Shown in pieces: positions 16,084 through 23,898 of a stretch of DNA of 64,000 nt. Origin of the DNA: Paenibacillus sp. Soil766 (GTDB lineage: Bacteria; Bacillota; Bacilli; Paenibacillales; NBRC-103111); contig NZ_LMSJ01000003.1 of the NCBI RefSeq assembly GCF_001428105.1, positions 85,462-149,461 on the forward strand, written 5' to 3'. A program made the translations under genes and the position numbers. Below the pieces are notes generated by a model, which had not been told where the DNA came from, did not search any database, and saw only the letters and a program-made list of their open reading frames with translations. The first letter of the stretch is position 1, and each line of letters begins with the position of its first letter.

Positions 16084-17073
16084 CTATTTAATATCAAAAT
16101 ATTTGTAGAGATCCGCTAACATCGCTTTCGCTGCCATGGAGCCTCCCGCTAAGTTCCATGTAATCGTGTCTACTTTAAAGTATTTACCGTTCTTCACACC
16201 TTTGAGATTTTTCCAGAGCGGGTGCGCTGTCCAATCGTTCTGCGATTTCTCTACCGCAGGTTCTTCCGAACTCAAACGTGTAATATCAAAGATATACTCG
16301 CCATCCAACTGCGACATTTGCTCTTTCGTGGTGATATTCACTACAGCCTTACCTTCTACAATTTGAGCTTTCGGACGCGGTAAGCCGAGTTCCTTGAAGA
16401 TCGTTCCAGCAAAGCCTGTTGCATAAAAACGTGCACTGCCGTCTCTCTCAAAGCGGATAATGGAAACTTCGGCATTGGCTAGTTTGTTGCCAGCTTTTTG
16501 TTTAAACTCGGCTACCCCTTTATCCCATTCCGCTATAATTTTCGCACCTTCTTGCTCCTTATAAAGAGCATCCGAAGCATACTTCAAATTCGCTTTCCAA
16601 TCGAAAATTTCTTCCGTAATGAGCGTGGGTGCAATGCTCTCTAATTGCGGATAAATTTTCTCGTGGCGAGCTTTCGTCCCAATGATCAAGTCTGGTTTCA
16701 AAGCTACGATAGCCTCAACGTTCGGCTGCGTTTCTTCGCCCAGATTCTTAACCCCTTCCATATTGGATCTCAAATAGTTGTACCAAGGTTTCTCTTCCCA
16801 TGACTCAACAGAACCGACAGGCTTGACGCCTAAGTGTGTAACGATATCCGTCATACCATTGAACAGAACGACTACCCGCTCTGGTTTTTTCTTCAAAGTA
16901 ACTGTACCCATCGCATGCTTGATTGTTTTTTCTACCGCCGCCGCTGCAGCAGTCGCCTTAGCCGCTTCTGGTGACGCCGTCGTACTACTTGCATTTCCGC
17001 CTGTTGCCCCGCTGCCACACGCCGTCACGGCTAGTGCTAGCAACAGCACGATCATCATTTTTAAAGATTTCAT
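16084..17073 (-). CDS. Iron-siderophore-binding lipoprotein
   Basis: The ATG at the AGGAGG site gives 329 residues. The signal peptide ends in a lipobox (AVTAC, Cys 19), then comes an Ala/Thr/Ser linker. The mature domain starts KTIKHAMGTVTLKKKPERVVVLFNGMTDIVTHLGVKPVGS, the usual beginning of class III siderophore binding proteins, and continues with VEAIVALKPDLIIGTKARH and IAPTLITEEIFDWKANLKYA. It captures a ferric siderophore at the membrane surface for the FecCD permeases downstream. A Fur box lies about 90 bases upstream. It is the first gene of a five-gene operon. Confidence 0.92.
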   Translation of the reverse strand: MKSLKMMIVLLLALAVTACGSGATGGNASSTTASPEAAKATAAAAAVEKTIKHAMGTVTLKKKPERVVVLFNGMTDIVTHLGVKPVGSVESWEEKPWYNYLRSNMEGVKNLGEETQPNVEAIVALKPDLIIGTKARHEKIYPQLESIAPTLITEEIFDWKANLKYASDALYKEQEGAKIIAEWDKGVAEFKQKAGNKLANAEVSIIRFERDGSARFYATGFAGTIFKELGLPRPKAQIVEGKAVVNITTKEQMSQLDGEYIFDITRLSSEEPAVEKSQNDWTAHPLWKNLKGVKNGKYFKVDTITWNLAGGSMAAKAMLADLYKYFDIK

Positions 17074-17164
17074 TCGGTTTCTTCCTCCTTGTACAGCAGA
17101 GCACACACTGGTGATGAACAAGCCATCTATTTAGAATGCTAATGCTGACTCCCTATTTTTTAAT

Positions 17165-17179
17165 TGATAATAATTCTCA
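17165..17179. promoter_or_regulatory. Fur box of the siderophore import operon
   Basis: TGATAATAATTCTCA matches the 7-1-7 Fur consensus with one mismatch. It is about 90 bases upstream of the siderophore-binding protein start, which runs leftward. Confidence 0.85.
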
Positions 17180-17214
17180 GTCTCAATTATAAAGGGGTTA
17201 AAAACCATTGTACA

Positions 17215-17351
17215 TATCCGATTTTATCCGATTCGTGTACTGAATTTATCTTCTGCGAGACGTTCGGAGGGGATAAAGTATCGGATTACAACTAATAGCC
17301 AAACATTGCTAATACCTTCCTTTTGTTTTACACTATACATAGATATCCGAT
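17215..17351. promoter_or_regulatory. Four TATCCGAT-type sites upstream of the PadR gene
   Basis: TATCCGAT occurs at 17215-17222, 17225-17232 and 17344-17351, and its inverse ATCGGAT at 17280-17286. An eight-base word repeated this often in 137 bases suggests regulator binding, perhaps by the PadR protein encoded directly downstream. Confidence 0.4.
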
Positions 17352-17384
17352 GCATCGTAATCCTATAGTAAGAAGGAGCTAACC

Positions 17385-17717
17385 ATGAAAATCAGTAAAG
17401 AACTTATGAAAGGAAGCACCGTTATTCTGATTCTGACTCTATTGGATCAGAAGGACATGTACGGCTACGAGATGACCAAAGAGATGGAGAAACATTCCGA
17501 TGGCGTGTTCACCCTAAAGGAAGGAACGCTCTATCCCATTCTGCACACGTTGGAATCTGAAGGCTTTGTTGAAGCCTACTGGGATGAGAAAGACGGACGC
17601 AAGCGCAAATATTACCGCCTAACGAAGCAAGGTAAAGGCGAGCTCAAGGTCAAGAAGCAGGAATGGTCGCTTTTTCGCAATACGGTAGATCGTGTACTTG
17701 GGGAGGGCGGCGTATGA
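17385..17717 (+). CDS. PadR-family transcriptional regulator
   Basis: The 110-residue protein is a winged-helix PadR regulator: ISKELMKGSTVILILTLLDQKDMYGYEMTKEMEKHS with the conserved YGYE, KEGTLYPILHTLESEGFV with the recognition helix, and GRKRKYYRLTKQGK with the wing. AAGGAG stands six bases before the ATG. Its stop overlaps the next start (ATGA). PadR proteins coupled to a membrane protein with an N-terminal prefix domain usually control that partner and their own operon. Confidence 0.93.
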   Translation: MKISKELMKGSTVILILTLLDQKDMYGYEMTKEMEKHSDGVFTLKEGTLYPILHTLESEGFVEAYWDEKDGRKRKYYRLTKQGKGELKVKKQEWSLFRNTVDRVLGEGGV

Positions 17718-19045
17718 GCAGTTTTCGTCAGCATGAGGAGATTACAACTTTTCTAAAGCAAGTTTGTCGCGAAATTAAAGCAAAAGAGGTCCACAAGGAA
17801 GTCCGCATGGAGCTTGAAAGTCATTTGCAGGAGTTAATTGAGGAGAAGCTAAGTAGCGGGGGTGATTTGGATGCGGCAGTTAAAGAATCCATTGCTCAAA
17901 TGGGAACGCCTGATGTGATCGGGCAGCAGTTTCATCTGGCGTATCGACCTCGTTTTAATTGGGGATTGCTGGCTGTCATTGTACTTTTTATAACGATCGG
18001 GTTAGTTGCCATATTTTCTGCTCAAACTGCCTCCTATCGTCAAAATCTCAGTTCACTTGCTATGAAACAAGTTGTTTTTTTTGGCATAGGCTCATGCTTA
18101 ATGCTGTTGATCGGCTTCAGCAACTATCGTAAATTAGCTGGATACTCTTGGGTTCTCTATATCGGCACAATTATGCTGCTTAGCTATGTCCTACTATCTG
18201 GAGATATGATGAATGGCATCAGAGGTTATGTGAGGATTGGACTTATCCAGCTGAATATCACTGCGCTCTCCCCTTACTTGCTACTCATCGCTTTAGCTGG
18301 AATTTGGAGCAAACCACACAGAATCGTTGCGAACGCATCCTCCCTGCGAGCATTCATTCGAAGTAGCTGGATCAACGTAGGATCTGTCTGGCTCCCATGT
18401 TTACTCATTTTACTTACACACTCGATTAATAATTTCGTACTGCTCTTTATTGGGTGCTTGGCTTTGCTGCTGGTTTTGCAGAAAAGGCGAGCCATTCTCG
18501 CTGTGCATTTCGGTCTGCTTGTAGCTGCATTTGGCATGTTCGTTCTCAAATTAAGCTATCCGGTCGATCGCCTTTACGCTTTTATACACCAAAATCAAGA
18601 TCAACTAGGTATGAATTACGTACTGACTCAATCCAAAATGGCTATACAATCCGCTGGTTGGCGGGGATATGGCTTTGGTGCTCCACTTAGTAGATTGCCT
18701 GTACTTCAATCCGAGATGATGTTCCCTTTCCTCATCTATTGTTTCGGTTGGGGGGCTGGGATTATCCTGGTAATGATGGTAGCCCTATTCATTCAACAAA
18801 CCGTTAGTGTTTCACGGAAAGTGAAAGATCCCTATGGAAAAGCCATCGTATCTGCCCTTTTGGCTGTCTTTGCAACGCAATTTACGTGGAGTATGCTCAT
18901 GTCGATCGGCCTAGCTCCCTATAGCTCGTTTCAGCTTCCATTCATTAGCTATACCGGGTTACTTGTCATTTTCCAATTTGTAGCTATCGGACTCATCCTT
19001 AGTGTGTATCGACGTAAAGATCTCGGTACTTCGCAGGTTACATAG
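17714..19045 (+). CDS. FtsW/RodA/SpoVE-family membrane protein with N-terminal prefix domain
   Basis: The start overlapping the PadR stop gives 443 residues. Residues 1 to about 80 form a soluble helical prefix (ITTFLKQVCREIKAKEVHKEVRMELESHLQELIEE .. AVKESIAQMGTPDVIGQQF) like the domain that PadR-controlled permeases carry. After this come about ten spans. The segments MLLIGFSNYRKLAGYSWVLY, NGIRGYVRIGLIQLN, GWRGYGFGAPLSRLPVLQSEMMFPFLIYCFGWGAGI and FQLPFISYTGLLVIFQFVAIGL follow the SEDS family pattern (GSRRWIG, PEHTDFIF, PFISYGG). The usual Asp of the peptidoglycan polymerase catalytic loop cannot be matched with certainty: QSEMMFP replaces PEHTDFIF. It may be a regulatory or specialised SEDS-like protein. 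Confidence 0.85.
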   Translation: MSSFRQHEEITTFLKQVCREIKAKEVHKEVRMELESHLQELIEEKLSSGGDLDAAVKESIAQMGTPDVIGQQFHLAYRPRFNWGLLAVIVLFITIGLVAIFSAQTASYRQNLSSLAMKQVVFFGIGSCLMLLIGFSNYRKLAGYSWVLYIGTIMLLSYVLLSGDMMNGIRGYVRIGLIQLNITALSPYLLLIALAGIWSKPHRIVANASSLRAFIRSSWINVGSVWLPCLLILLTHSINNFVLLFIGCLALLLVLQKRRAILAVHFGLLVAAFGMFVLKLSYPVDRLYAFIHQNQDQLGMNYVLTQSKMAIQSAGWRGYGFGAPLSRLPVLQSEMMFPFLIYCFGWGAGIILVMMVALFIQQTVSVSRKVKDPYGKAIVSALLAVFATQFTWSMLMSIGLAPYSSFQLPFISYTGLLVIFQFVAIGLILSVYRRKDLGTSQVT

Positions 19046-19152
19046 GCACATAGATCGCATCTCTTTTCTCACCCACTCAGCCCCTATCCCTTACCAATTT
19101 GTCCTACGGGCATATACTTAAGGAAGAACCCAATAGGGAGGATCTGTGTGCA

Positions 19153-19677
19153 ATGAAATCAGACCGCGTCACGATTATCATAGAAAAAGGGAAGAAACGC
19201 ATTATTGCACAATCGCCAATTCATGGTATTCATAGGTTGGTTTTCGTTATCAACCATCAATTTACGAATGCTCCTAACACGACGCAGCTTGCCAGTGGTG
19301 CAGGCCGCAGCAGTGCAGCTGGCAGTAACGCTGCTATTAAATCACCGCATAGCCAGCAGCAACAAAGCGTTGGGGCAGGCGGCAAGGCGAGGAACCGGTT
19401 AGGGAAAGGCGCCAAAGGCAAGTTATCTGGCAGCAAAAGCCTCACCGAAATTCGTCGTAAAGACAAAGAAATCATCGTTGTCATTAACGATCAAATCGTT
19501 AAGCTCCCCAAACATGCGGCGAATGCTTCGGCCACCCAAGTGGCAAGCGGCGCTGGCAAGTACAGCACAAGTGGGACCAACTCCGCCATCGAAAGTCCGG
19601 GCACGAAGCAGCAGCATGCCGTCGGCGGAAACGGGAAGGCTTCCAACACTCTAGCTAGCAAGCGTAGGAAGAAGTAG
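19153..19677 (+). CDS. Basic repeat-containing protein of unknown function
   Basis: Starting at the ATG 11 bases after GGGAGG, the product has 174 residues and no signal peptide. It is rich in Ala, Ser, Gly, Lys and Gln. Two similar blocks of about 50 residues follow one another: one runs from VFVINHQ through TQLASGAGRSSAAGSNAAIK to GAGGKARN, the other from IVVINDQ through TQVASGAGKYSTSGTNSAIE to GGNGKASN. Each block begins with a short beta-like hydrophobic stretch. The end is KRRKK. I do not recognise the family. The composition resembles spore-coat or nucleic-acid-associated proteins of Bacillales, but nothing proves either. A strong terminator follows. Confidence 0.7.
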   Translation: MKSDRVTIIIEKGKKRIIAQSPIHGIHRLVFVINHQFTNAPNTTQLASGAGRSSAAGSNAAIKSPHSQQQQSVGAGGKARNRLGKGAKGKLSGSKSLTEIRRKDKEIIVVINDQIVKLPKHAANASATQVASGAGKYSTSGTNSAIESPGTKQQHAVGGNGKASNTLASKRRKK

Positions 19678-19683
19678 CATCTA

Positions 19684-19723
19684 AAAGGAGCTAAGCGATT
19701 TAAGCGCTTAGCTCCTTTATTTT
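19684..19723 (+). terminator. Intrinsic terminator
   Basis: AGGAGCTAAGCG and CGCTTAGCTCCT form a perfect 12-pair stem followed by TTATTTTT. It ends the repeat-protein gene and may also serve the converging serine hydrolase gene. Confidence 0.9.
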
Positions 19724-19772
19724 TAGCATCCACTGCACCTATTAGTCCGAAATTGTCTTATCTCACTGTAAC

Positions 19773-21008
19773 TTAATTCTTGCATCCAAATGTATTCCCA
19801 CAAGTACCAAACTCCGAGCTTTGTTCCGCTAGCAAACCTTTTTCAAATTCTTTTAATTGATTGTTCGGAGGCAAAGGGTTATGTGATTTGATCGCGTTTA
19901 TCACTGCATTTTTCACCATGAACAAGGGTAATAAGTAGTCGATATTTCTAATTGACAAATGACTTTGAAACACGACGACGATATCCTGCTCTGGCAGAAC
20001 GCATATATATTGCCCAAACATCCCTTTCGCAGCGTACCCACCAAACGTATTCCTCCACCATTGATACCCATAACCGTCTGTCTCTTGGCCAACATTCGTA
20101 TCGATTTGTTTGGAGGTGGATCTATCCACCCAGTCCGATGGGACAATCTGTTGCTCGTTCCATACACCGTGATTTAAAAATAGGTACCCGAATTTCGCCA
20201 TATCTCTAGCTGTTAGCCGCAAATTCCCAGGGACGCCGTCACGTAATGTATCCCATTTATAGTTGCGGATCCCCAATGGTTCAAAAAGCTTCTTGGCTGC
20301 ATAATTAGCTGTACCCATGCCTGTTGATTTGTTAATAATTTCTGAAAGCAGGAGCGACTCTCCTGTGCTGTAATTAAATACGGTTCCCGGTTCATTTACT
20401 ATCTGCTTTTCTAGCAAGAACTTTACTGGTTCTAGACTGCGGAACATTTCGCCTGCGGGGTCTAGATCTGTGGCGGGATTATTCCATTCATCCCATTTGA
20501 ACCCGCCTGACATTGTGAGTAAGTCCCCTACAGTAATCGATTCTTTCTTACGATCGAGCGGTTGGGTCCTGTACTCTGGAAAGAAATCCATAACTTTGGC
20601 ATCTAATCCTGCTATATACCCTTCGTAGATAGCAATTCCGACCAACGCGGAGATGACACTTTTCGTCGCTGAATATAAATCATAGTATTCATCTTTCCGC
20701 TTATTCGGCGCATACAATTCAGAGATTAGGTAGCCATTTTTGATAATAAGCATGCTATCGAACCGACTAAACACATCCTGTTTATAGGTCATGGTCTTAT
20801 TCATCGTTTGATACAAATAATCAGAATCCATGCCCTGCTCTTCTGGTGTCGAGGTACGCCATTCATCCCCTGGCCAGTACTTGGTTTGAGAATTCGTTGT
20901 TGGATGAGATGAAGGCTTATCGTTGACCGCATGGAGAGAAACAACTAGACATGAGGCTATAAGGATTAAGCTAGTAATGATTGTAACCCGTTGACGTTTC
21001 AAGCCCAT
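19773..21008 (-). CDS. Exported serine hydrolase of the beta-lactamase class C family
   Basis: The 411-residue protein has an N-terminal hydrophobic segment (IITSLILIASCLVVSL) serving as export signal or membrane anchor. The catalytic SxxK is SATK (Ser 113, Lys 116) in YDLYSATKSVISALVGIAI. The second motif is YST (Tyr 213) in FNYSTGESLLLSEI where classic enzymes have YxN. The C-terminal GYGYQWWRNTFGGYAAKGMFGQ holds the third-motif region. Proteins with this pattern are penicillin-binding-protein-like esterases, amidases or D-peptidases outside the cell; a real beta-lactamase is unlikely. It is a single gene. Confidence 0.85.
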   Translation of the reverse strand: MGLKRQRVTIITSLILIASCLVVSLHAVNDKPSSHPTTNSQTKYWPGDEWRTSTPEEQGMDSDYLYQTMNKTMTYKQDVFSRFDSMLIIKNGYLISELYAPNKRKDEYYDLYSATKSVISALVGIAIYEGYIAGLDAKVMDFFPEYRTQPLDRKKESITVGDLLTMSGGFKWDEWNNPATDLDPAGEMFRSLEPVKFLLEKQIVNEPGTVFNYSTGESLLLSEIINKSTGMGTANYAAKKLFEPLGIRNYKWDTLRDGVPGNLRLTARDMAKFGYLFLNHGVWNEQQIVPSDWVDRSTSKQIDTNVGQETDGYGYQWWRNTFGGYAAKGMFGQYICVLPEQDIVVVFQSHLSIRNIDYLLPLFMVKNAVINAIKSHNPLPPNNQLKEFEKGLLAEQSSEFGTCGNTFGCKN

Positions 21009-21034
21009 AGCTATACCTCAGATCTTTCTATAGT

Positions 21035-21292
21035 CTATAACCGCCCCCAGGCCACAAACAAACATAACCCTGCGAGTACATAAAACGCAACGGAAACCTT
21101 CACTATCCTTCGAAATTTTATCGCATATGTGCAAAAAAAGACCGCCGCAGCGAATTTAGCTATGCTTTGAACACTCGACGAAAAAACAGAGCCACTAAAG
21201 ACAATTGAAATAACCAAGGTGGTTAAGACTAGTACTTTGAACCATAGTGGTTCTTTCAAAAATTGCTTATACATGAACTTAAACCTCTGCAT
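21035..21292 (-). CDS. Small membrane protein
   Basis: The ATG with GGAAGG ten bases upstream gives 85 residues (a TTG three codons earlier is possible). Two hydrophobic stretches, VLVLTTLVISIVFSGSVF and VAFYVLAGLCLFVAW, suggest two to three membrane spans. The family is not recognised. It lies 27 bases upstream of the serine hydrolase and both may be co-transcribed. Confidence 0.55.
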   Translation of the reverse strand: MQRFKFMYKQFLKEPLWFKVLVLTTLVISIVFSGSVFSSSVQSIAKFAAAVFFCTYAIKFRRIVKVSVAFYVLAGLCLFVAWGRL

Positions 21293-21414
21293 ATTCGCCA
21301 ATCACCTTCCTCACATGGGATACACCTTACTAAGCATTCTCTGTTTTCCTAATTATGCCATTACTTTATGTTGGATAGCTACAACTATTACTAGAATCTG
21401 CTACTCTGCTAGAA

Positions 21415-21474
21415 CTACTTCTACTTCTACTTCTACTTCTACTTCTACTTCTACTTCTACTTCTACTTCTACTG
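21415..21474. repeat. Hexanucleotide microsatellite (CTACTT)9
   Basis: Nine perfect CTACTT units are followed by CTACTG and degenerate copies. The array lies about 120 bases upstream of the small membrane protein gene, outside any credible coding region. Confidence 0.95.
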
Positions 21475-21885
21475 CCGCTACTTCTCCTACTTCTCCTCCC
21501 AGCGCAACCGCCCCCCTACTGCAACTAGAAACTGAGCTACCGCAACCTTTCCTTTACCTCGCTCCACCTCGGCCGAATCAAATTAAATGGATTTTATGTA
21601 GCTATTATTGATGTTTCTACTCATTTCGAAGCAAATGATGGATTTCATACAGTTAATTTCAGCCAAAAGCCCATATACCGCTAATTCTGCTTATAATAAC
21701 TGTACATTCTCCATCTATTCACGAAATTTCAGGGCATTCAGCAAAATTAACTCTATATTTTCCATTTATTTACCAAAATTGCCGCCAAAGGGAGGGGAAT
21801 AGAGGGAAGGCATAAGGACAAAGGGGACGCGAGGGTGAGCGGGGCGAGGAGTGCGGGACGCGAGGAAGAAGGAGGACTTCACAAA
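21475..21885. other. Intergenic; short dispersed repeats and a purine-rich stretch
   Basis: About 400 bases without a credible gene. At 21583-21603 lies an inverted copy of the 20-bp dispersed repeat, at 21648-21660 TACAGTTAATTTC (also at 34482), and at 21785-21880 a strongly purine-rich stretch. Open frames here are low in complexity and have no ribosome binding sites. Confidence 0.5.
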
Positions 21886-21924
21886 GCAAAAAGCAGCCCA
21901 AGACACCCAAGTGCCCTAGACTGC
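21886..21924 (-). terminator. Intrinsic terminator of the Nif3-like gene
   Basis: On the minus strand a 14-pair stem with several G-U pairs (GCAGTCTAGGGCAC / GTGTCTTGGGCTGC) and TTGG loop is followed by TTTTTGC. Confidence 0.8.
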
Positions 21925-21956
21925 TTGTATTACTGCTTGTATTACTGCTTGTATTT
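21921..21956. repeat. Three 12-bp tandem units
   Basis: CTGCTTGTATTA occurs at 21921, 21933 and (last base pair variant) 21945, between the Nif3-like stop codon and its terminator. Confidence 0.9.
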
Positions 21957-21964
21957 CGTCCTTA

Positions 21965-22756
21965 TTAAATCCGCTGCACCGCAAGCGGGCACTCGATCAA
22001 CTCCACCTGCACCTCAGGAAACGCCTCGCGCACCATCTCCACGACGGTTTGCATCCCTGCTTCTTCACTCTTCTGGTGCCCCGTTACGATCAGTGCCTTC
22101 GCTAGTCCCATATCCGCGGCGTCTCTCACATATTCGTTCGTTTCCCATTCATTGGTCTCACCGACAATCAGCACGTCGATATCCTGACTTCCGAGGAATT
22201 GGATATGAGAACGACCACCAGACGCTCCAGGCAGTAAGCCCATACGCTTCACAGAAAGATCCAAGTCCCCGGCCACAAGCATACTTTCTATGCCCAGTTT
22301 ACTTTTCAGATGAGCAACAATGGTGCGTACGGTATGTACTTCACTAGGAGGCAGCGTCAGCAGCTTCATCTCCTCAGAACTAGCATAAGATTCCCATTCT
22401 AGCTGCTTCAACATGCCTATCAGAATACCATCTGGTTGATAGCTGTGTACGTAATCGTGCAAGCGAAAAATCGCAATACCCGATTCCTCGATGAGTGCTC
22501 GCTTCTTTTCATACACAGGATTTCCGCTAAGCCACTCGCCTTCATCCATATGGTTGTAATACGTCGGTTCGTGCGTGATGATGAGATCGACACCTGATTC
22601 AACAGCTTGCTTAATGGCCGCATACGTCGTCATAAAGACAACAGCCACTTTCCGAACTTCTGCATCGGGCCGTCCGCTTTTCAGCGTATCTACTGTCTTC
22701 TCTAGTTGTCCAACGGGATCAATAAGGCGATCTAGCACCATTTGCACCGTAATCAT
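21965..22756 (-). CDS. Nif3-like (DUF34) dinuclear metal-centre protein
   Basis: The 263-residue cytoplasmic protein opens with VLDRLIDPVGQLEKTVDTLKSG and contains VDLIITHEPTYYNH (residues about 56-69), the family's metal-binding HxP region, and further IFRLHDYVH. The C-terminal VGETNEWETNEYVRDAADMGLAKALIVTGHQKSEEAGM supplies the later His/Glu ligands (GHxxSE). Proteins of this family form toroidal hexamers with two metal ions per subunit; they have been linked to hydrolysis of damaged metabolites or cofactors. The role of this divergent member is not known. It is a single gene. Confidence 0.85.
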   Translation of the reverse strand: MITVQMVLDRLIDPVGQLEKTVDTLKSGRPDAEVRKVAVVFMTTYAAIKQAVESGVDLIITHEPTYYNHMDEGEWLSGNPVYEKKRALIEESGIAIFRLHDYVHSYQPDGILIGMLKQLEWESYASSEEMKLLTLPPSEVHTVRTIVAHLKSKLGIESMLVAGDLDLSVKRMGLLPGASGGRSHIQFLGSQDIDVLIVGETNEWETNEYVRDAADMGLAKALIVTGHQKSEEAGMQTVVEMVREAFPEVQVELIECPLAVQRI

Positions 22757-22789
22757 GATAAGTGAAACCTCCCCATAGGTTTGTAATCA

Positions 22790-23305
22790 TTACCTGCATG
22801 ACCTAGGAATACAATTCATGAACTTTTCGAGATAACCATCAAACGGAAATTCCTTCTTAACAACCTTTTCCTTTAAAGCCACTAGCTCTTGCTCAGCTTG
22901 CCCAATCAGATCAACGGGATACCCGAATTGAATCGCATGAGCTGCGAATTCATCTTCATCAACAACCTGCCAGACACCATTTCTTCTCACATAATCTAGA
23001 TCCAAATCTACAAAAGAAACGGTGTTCCCCTTCATTACTGCCGGCTGATTGATATTACAATAAAACTGTTCTAACCTACCGTCAACGACTTCAGCACTCA
23101 CTGTAAACCAAGAATCGAATGGGAAAAATTCAATAGACCAATTATCGATCGTAAATACACTTTGCTTCGTGTAATGATGCAGCTGTCTTCCGTACTCACC
23201 TAGAACAACAATATGTGAATCCGTCTGTTCTAACAAGGTTGTGTTCCATTCGTAATGTAGACGATTGCCATATTTGAATGCCTGAATTGTGATTTGATTT
23301 GCCAT
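22790..23305 (-). CDS. DUF402 family protein (nucleotide phosphatase-like)
   Basis: The 171-residue protein follows the DUF402 pattern: a beta-rich N-terminus (QAFKYGNRLHYEWNTTLLEQ), an FFPFDSWFTVSAEV segment, then CNINQPAVMKGNTVSFVDLDLDYV and DEDEFAAHAIQFGYP, which hold the acidic metal-binding residues. A staphylococcal relative hydrolyses nucleoside tri- and diphosphates. AAGGA is eight bases before the ATG. It starts 12 bases after the nucleotidyltransferase-like gene and is in the same unit. Confidence 0.82.
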   Translation of the reverse strand: MANQITIQAFKYGNRLHYEWNTTLLEQTDSHIVVLGEYGRQLHHYTKQSVFTIDNWSIEFFPFDSWFTVSAEVVDGRLEQFYCNINQPAVMKGNTVSFVDLDLDYVRRNGVWQVVDEDEFAAHAIQFGYPVDLIGQAEQELVALKEKVVKKEFPFDGYLEKFMNCIPRSCR

Positions 23306-23317
23306 TGTTTCGTCCTT

Positions 23318-23845
23318 TTATGTTTCAATCTGCAATCTAATTTCCTCCATGATCGTATCAGGGAGTGGTTCCTTCATCAATCGGATAAGAATGTCTTTAT
23401 TAGCACCAACTTCTTTCAAATAGGACAGCAATATCGCCGCCTTCGCGCTCCTATTCATAAGCGCATAGGCCACATACCAGACTTCAGGGCTGCCAACTTG
23501 AATACCGTTCCATGAAGAGCTCGGAATAGAAGGCAGTTTGCATAAACCTCCACTCGAATAGATGGAAAGCCCTCCGATGATTTCCACCTGTGGTGCATCA
23601 CAATGTACGACAAGCTTATAATCTGTGCCAAATGGATAGTCCCCACTCGTTATTTCTTCGATTTGCTCGTGCTGCAACGCATGCTTGACCTGCTCAAGGG
23701 GGGCTTCAACCATAACATCCCAATCACCAACCGTATCGGTTAAACCAAGGCTCAGCATTAACCCACTGCCACCTAACGAGTAACGAATACCAGCTTGTTC
23801 TAAGCTTCGAGTTACAGCAACTAGGCTCCGTATATCTGGATTCAC
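23318..23845 (-). CDS. Nucleotidyltransferase-fold protein
   Basis: The 175-residue protein has a GGSG motif (LGGSGLMLSLGL, residues about 25-36) followed by DWDVMVE, the GG/GS and DxD pattern of the nucleotidyltransferase fold. A third acidic residue may be in VEIIGGL. The C-terminal half is helical (PEVWYVAYALMNRSAKAAILLSYLKEVG). It may modify a small molecule or be an inactive relative. AAGGAG is upstream of the ATG. It forms a two-gene unit with the DUF402 gene. Confidence 0.72.
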   Translation of the reverse strand: MNPDIRSLVAVTRSLEQAGIRYSLGGSGLMLSLGLTDTVGDWDVMVEAPLEQVKHALQHEQIEEITSGDYPFGTDYKLVVHCDAPQVEIIGGLSIYSSGGLCKLPSIPSSSWNGIQVGSPEVWYVAYALMNRSAKAAILLSYLKEVGANKDILIRLMKEPLPDTIMEEIRLQIET

Positions 23846-23898
23846 TTAGAGCTCTCCTTTTTCAAAAACGAATCTACTTTCTTCTATTCTATCACGTT

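Noticed and set aside
21219..21611. Thr/Ser-repeat protein on the plus strand
   Set aside because: It is only the translation of the CTACTT microsatellite, without ribosome binding site, and overlaps a better gene on the other strand.
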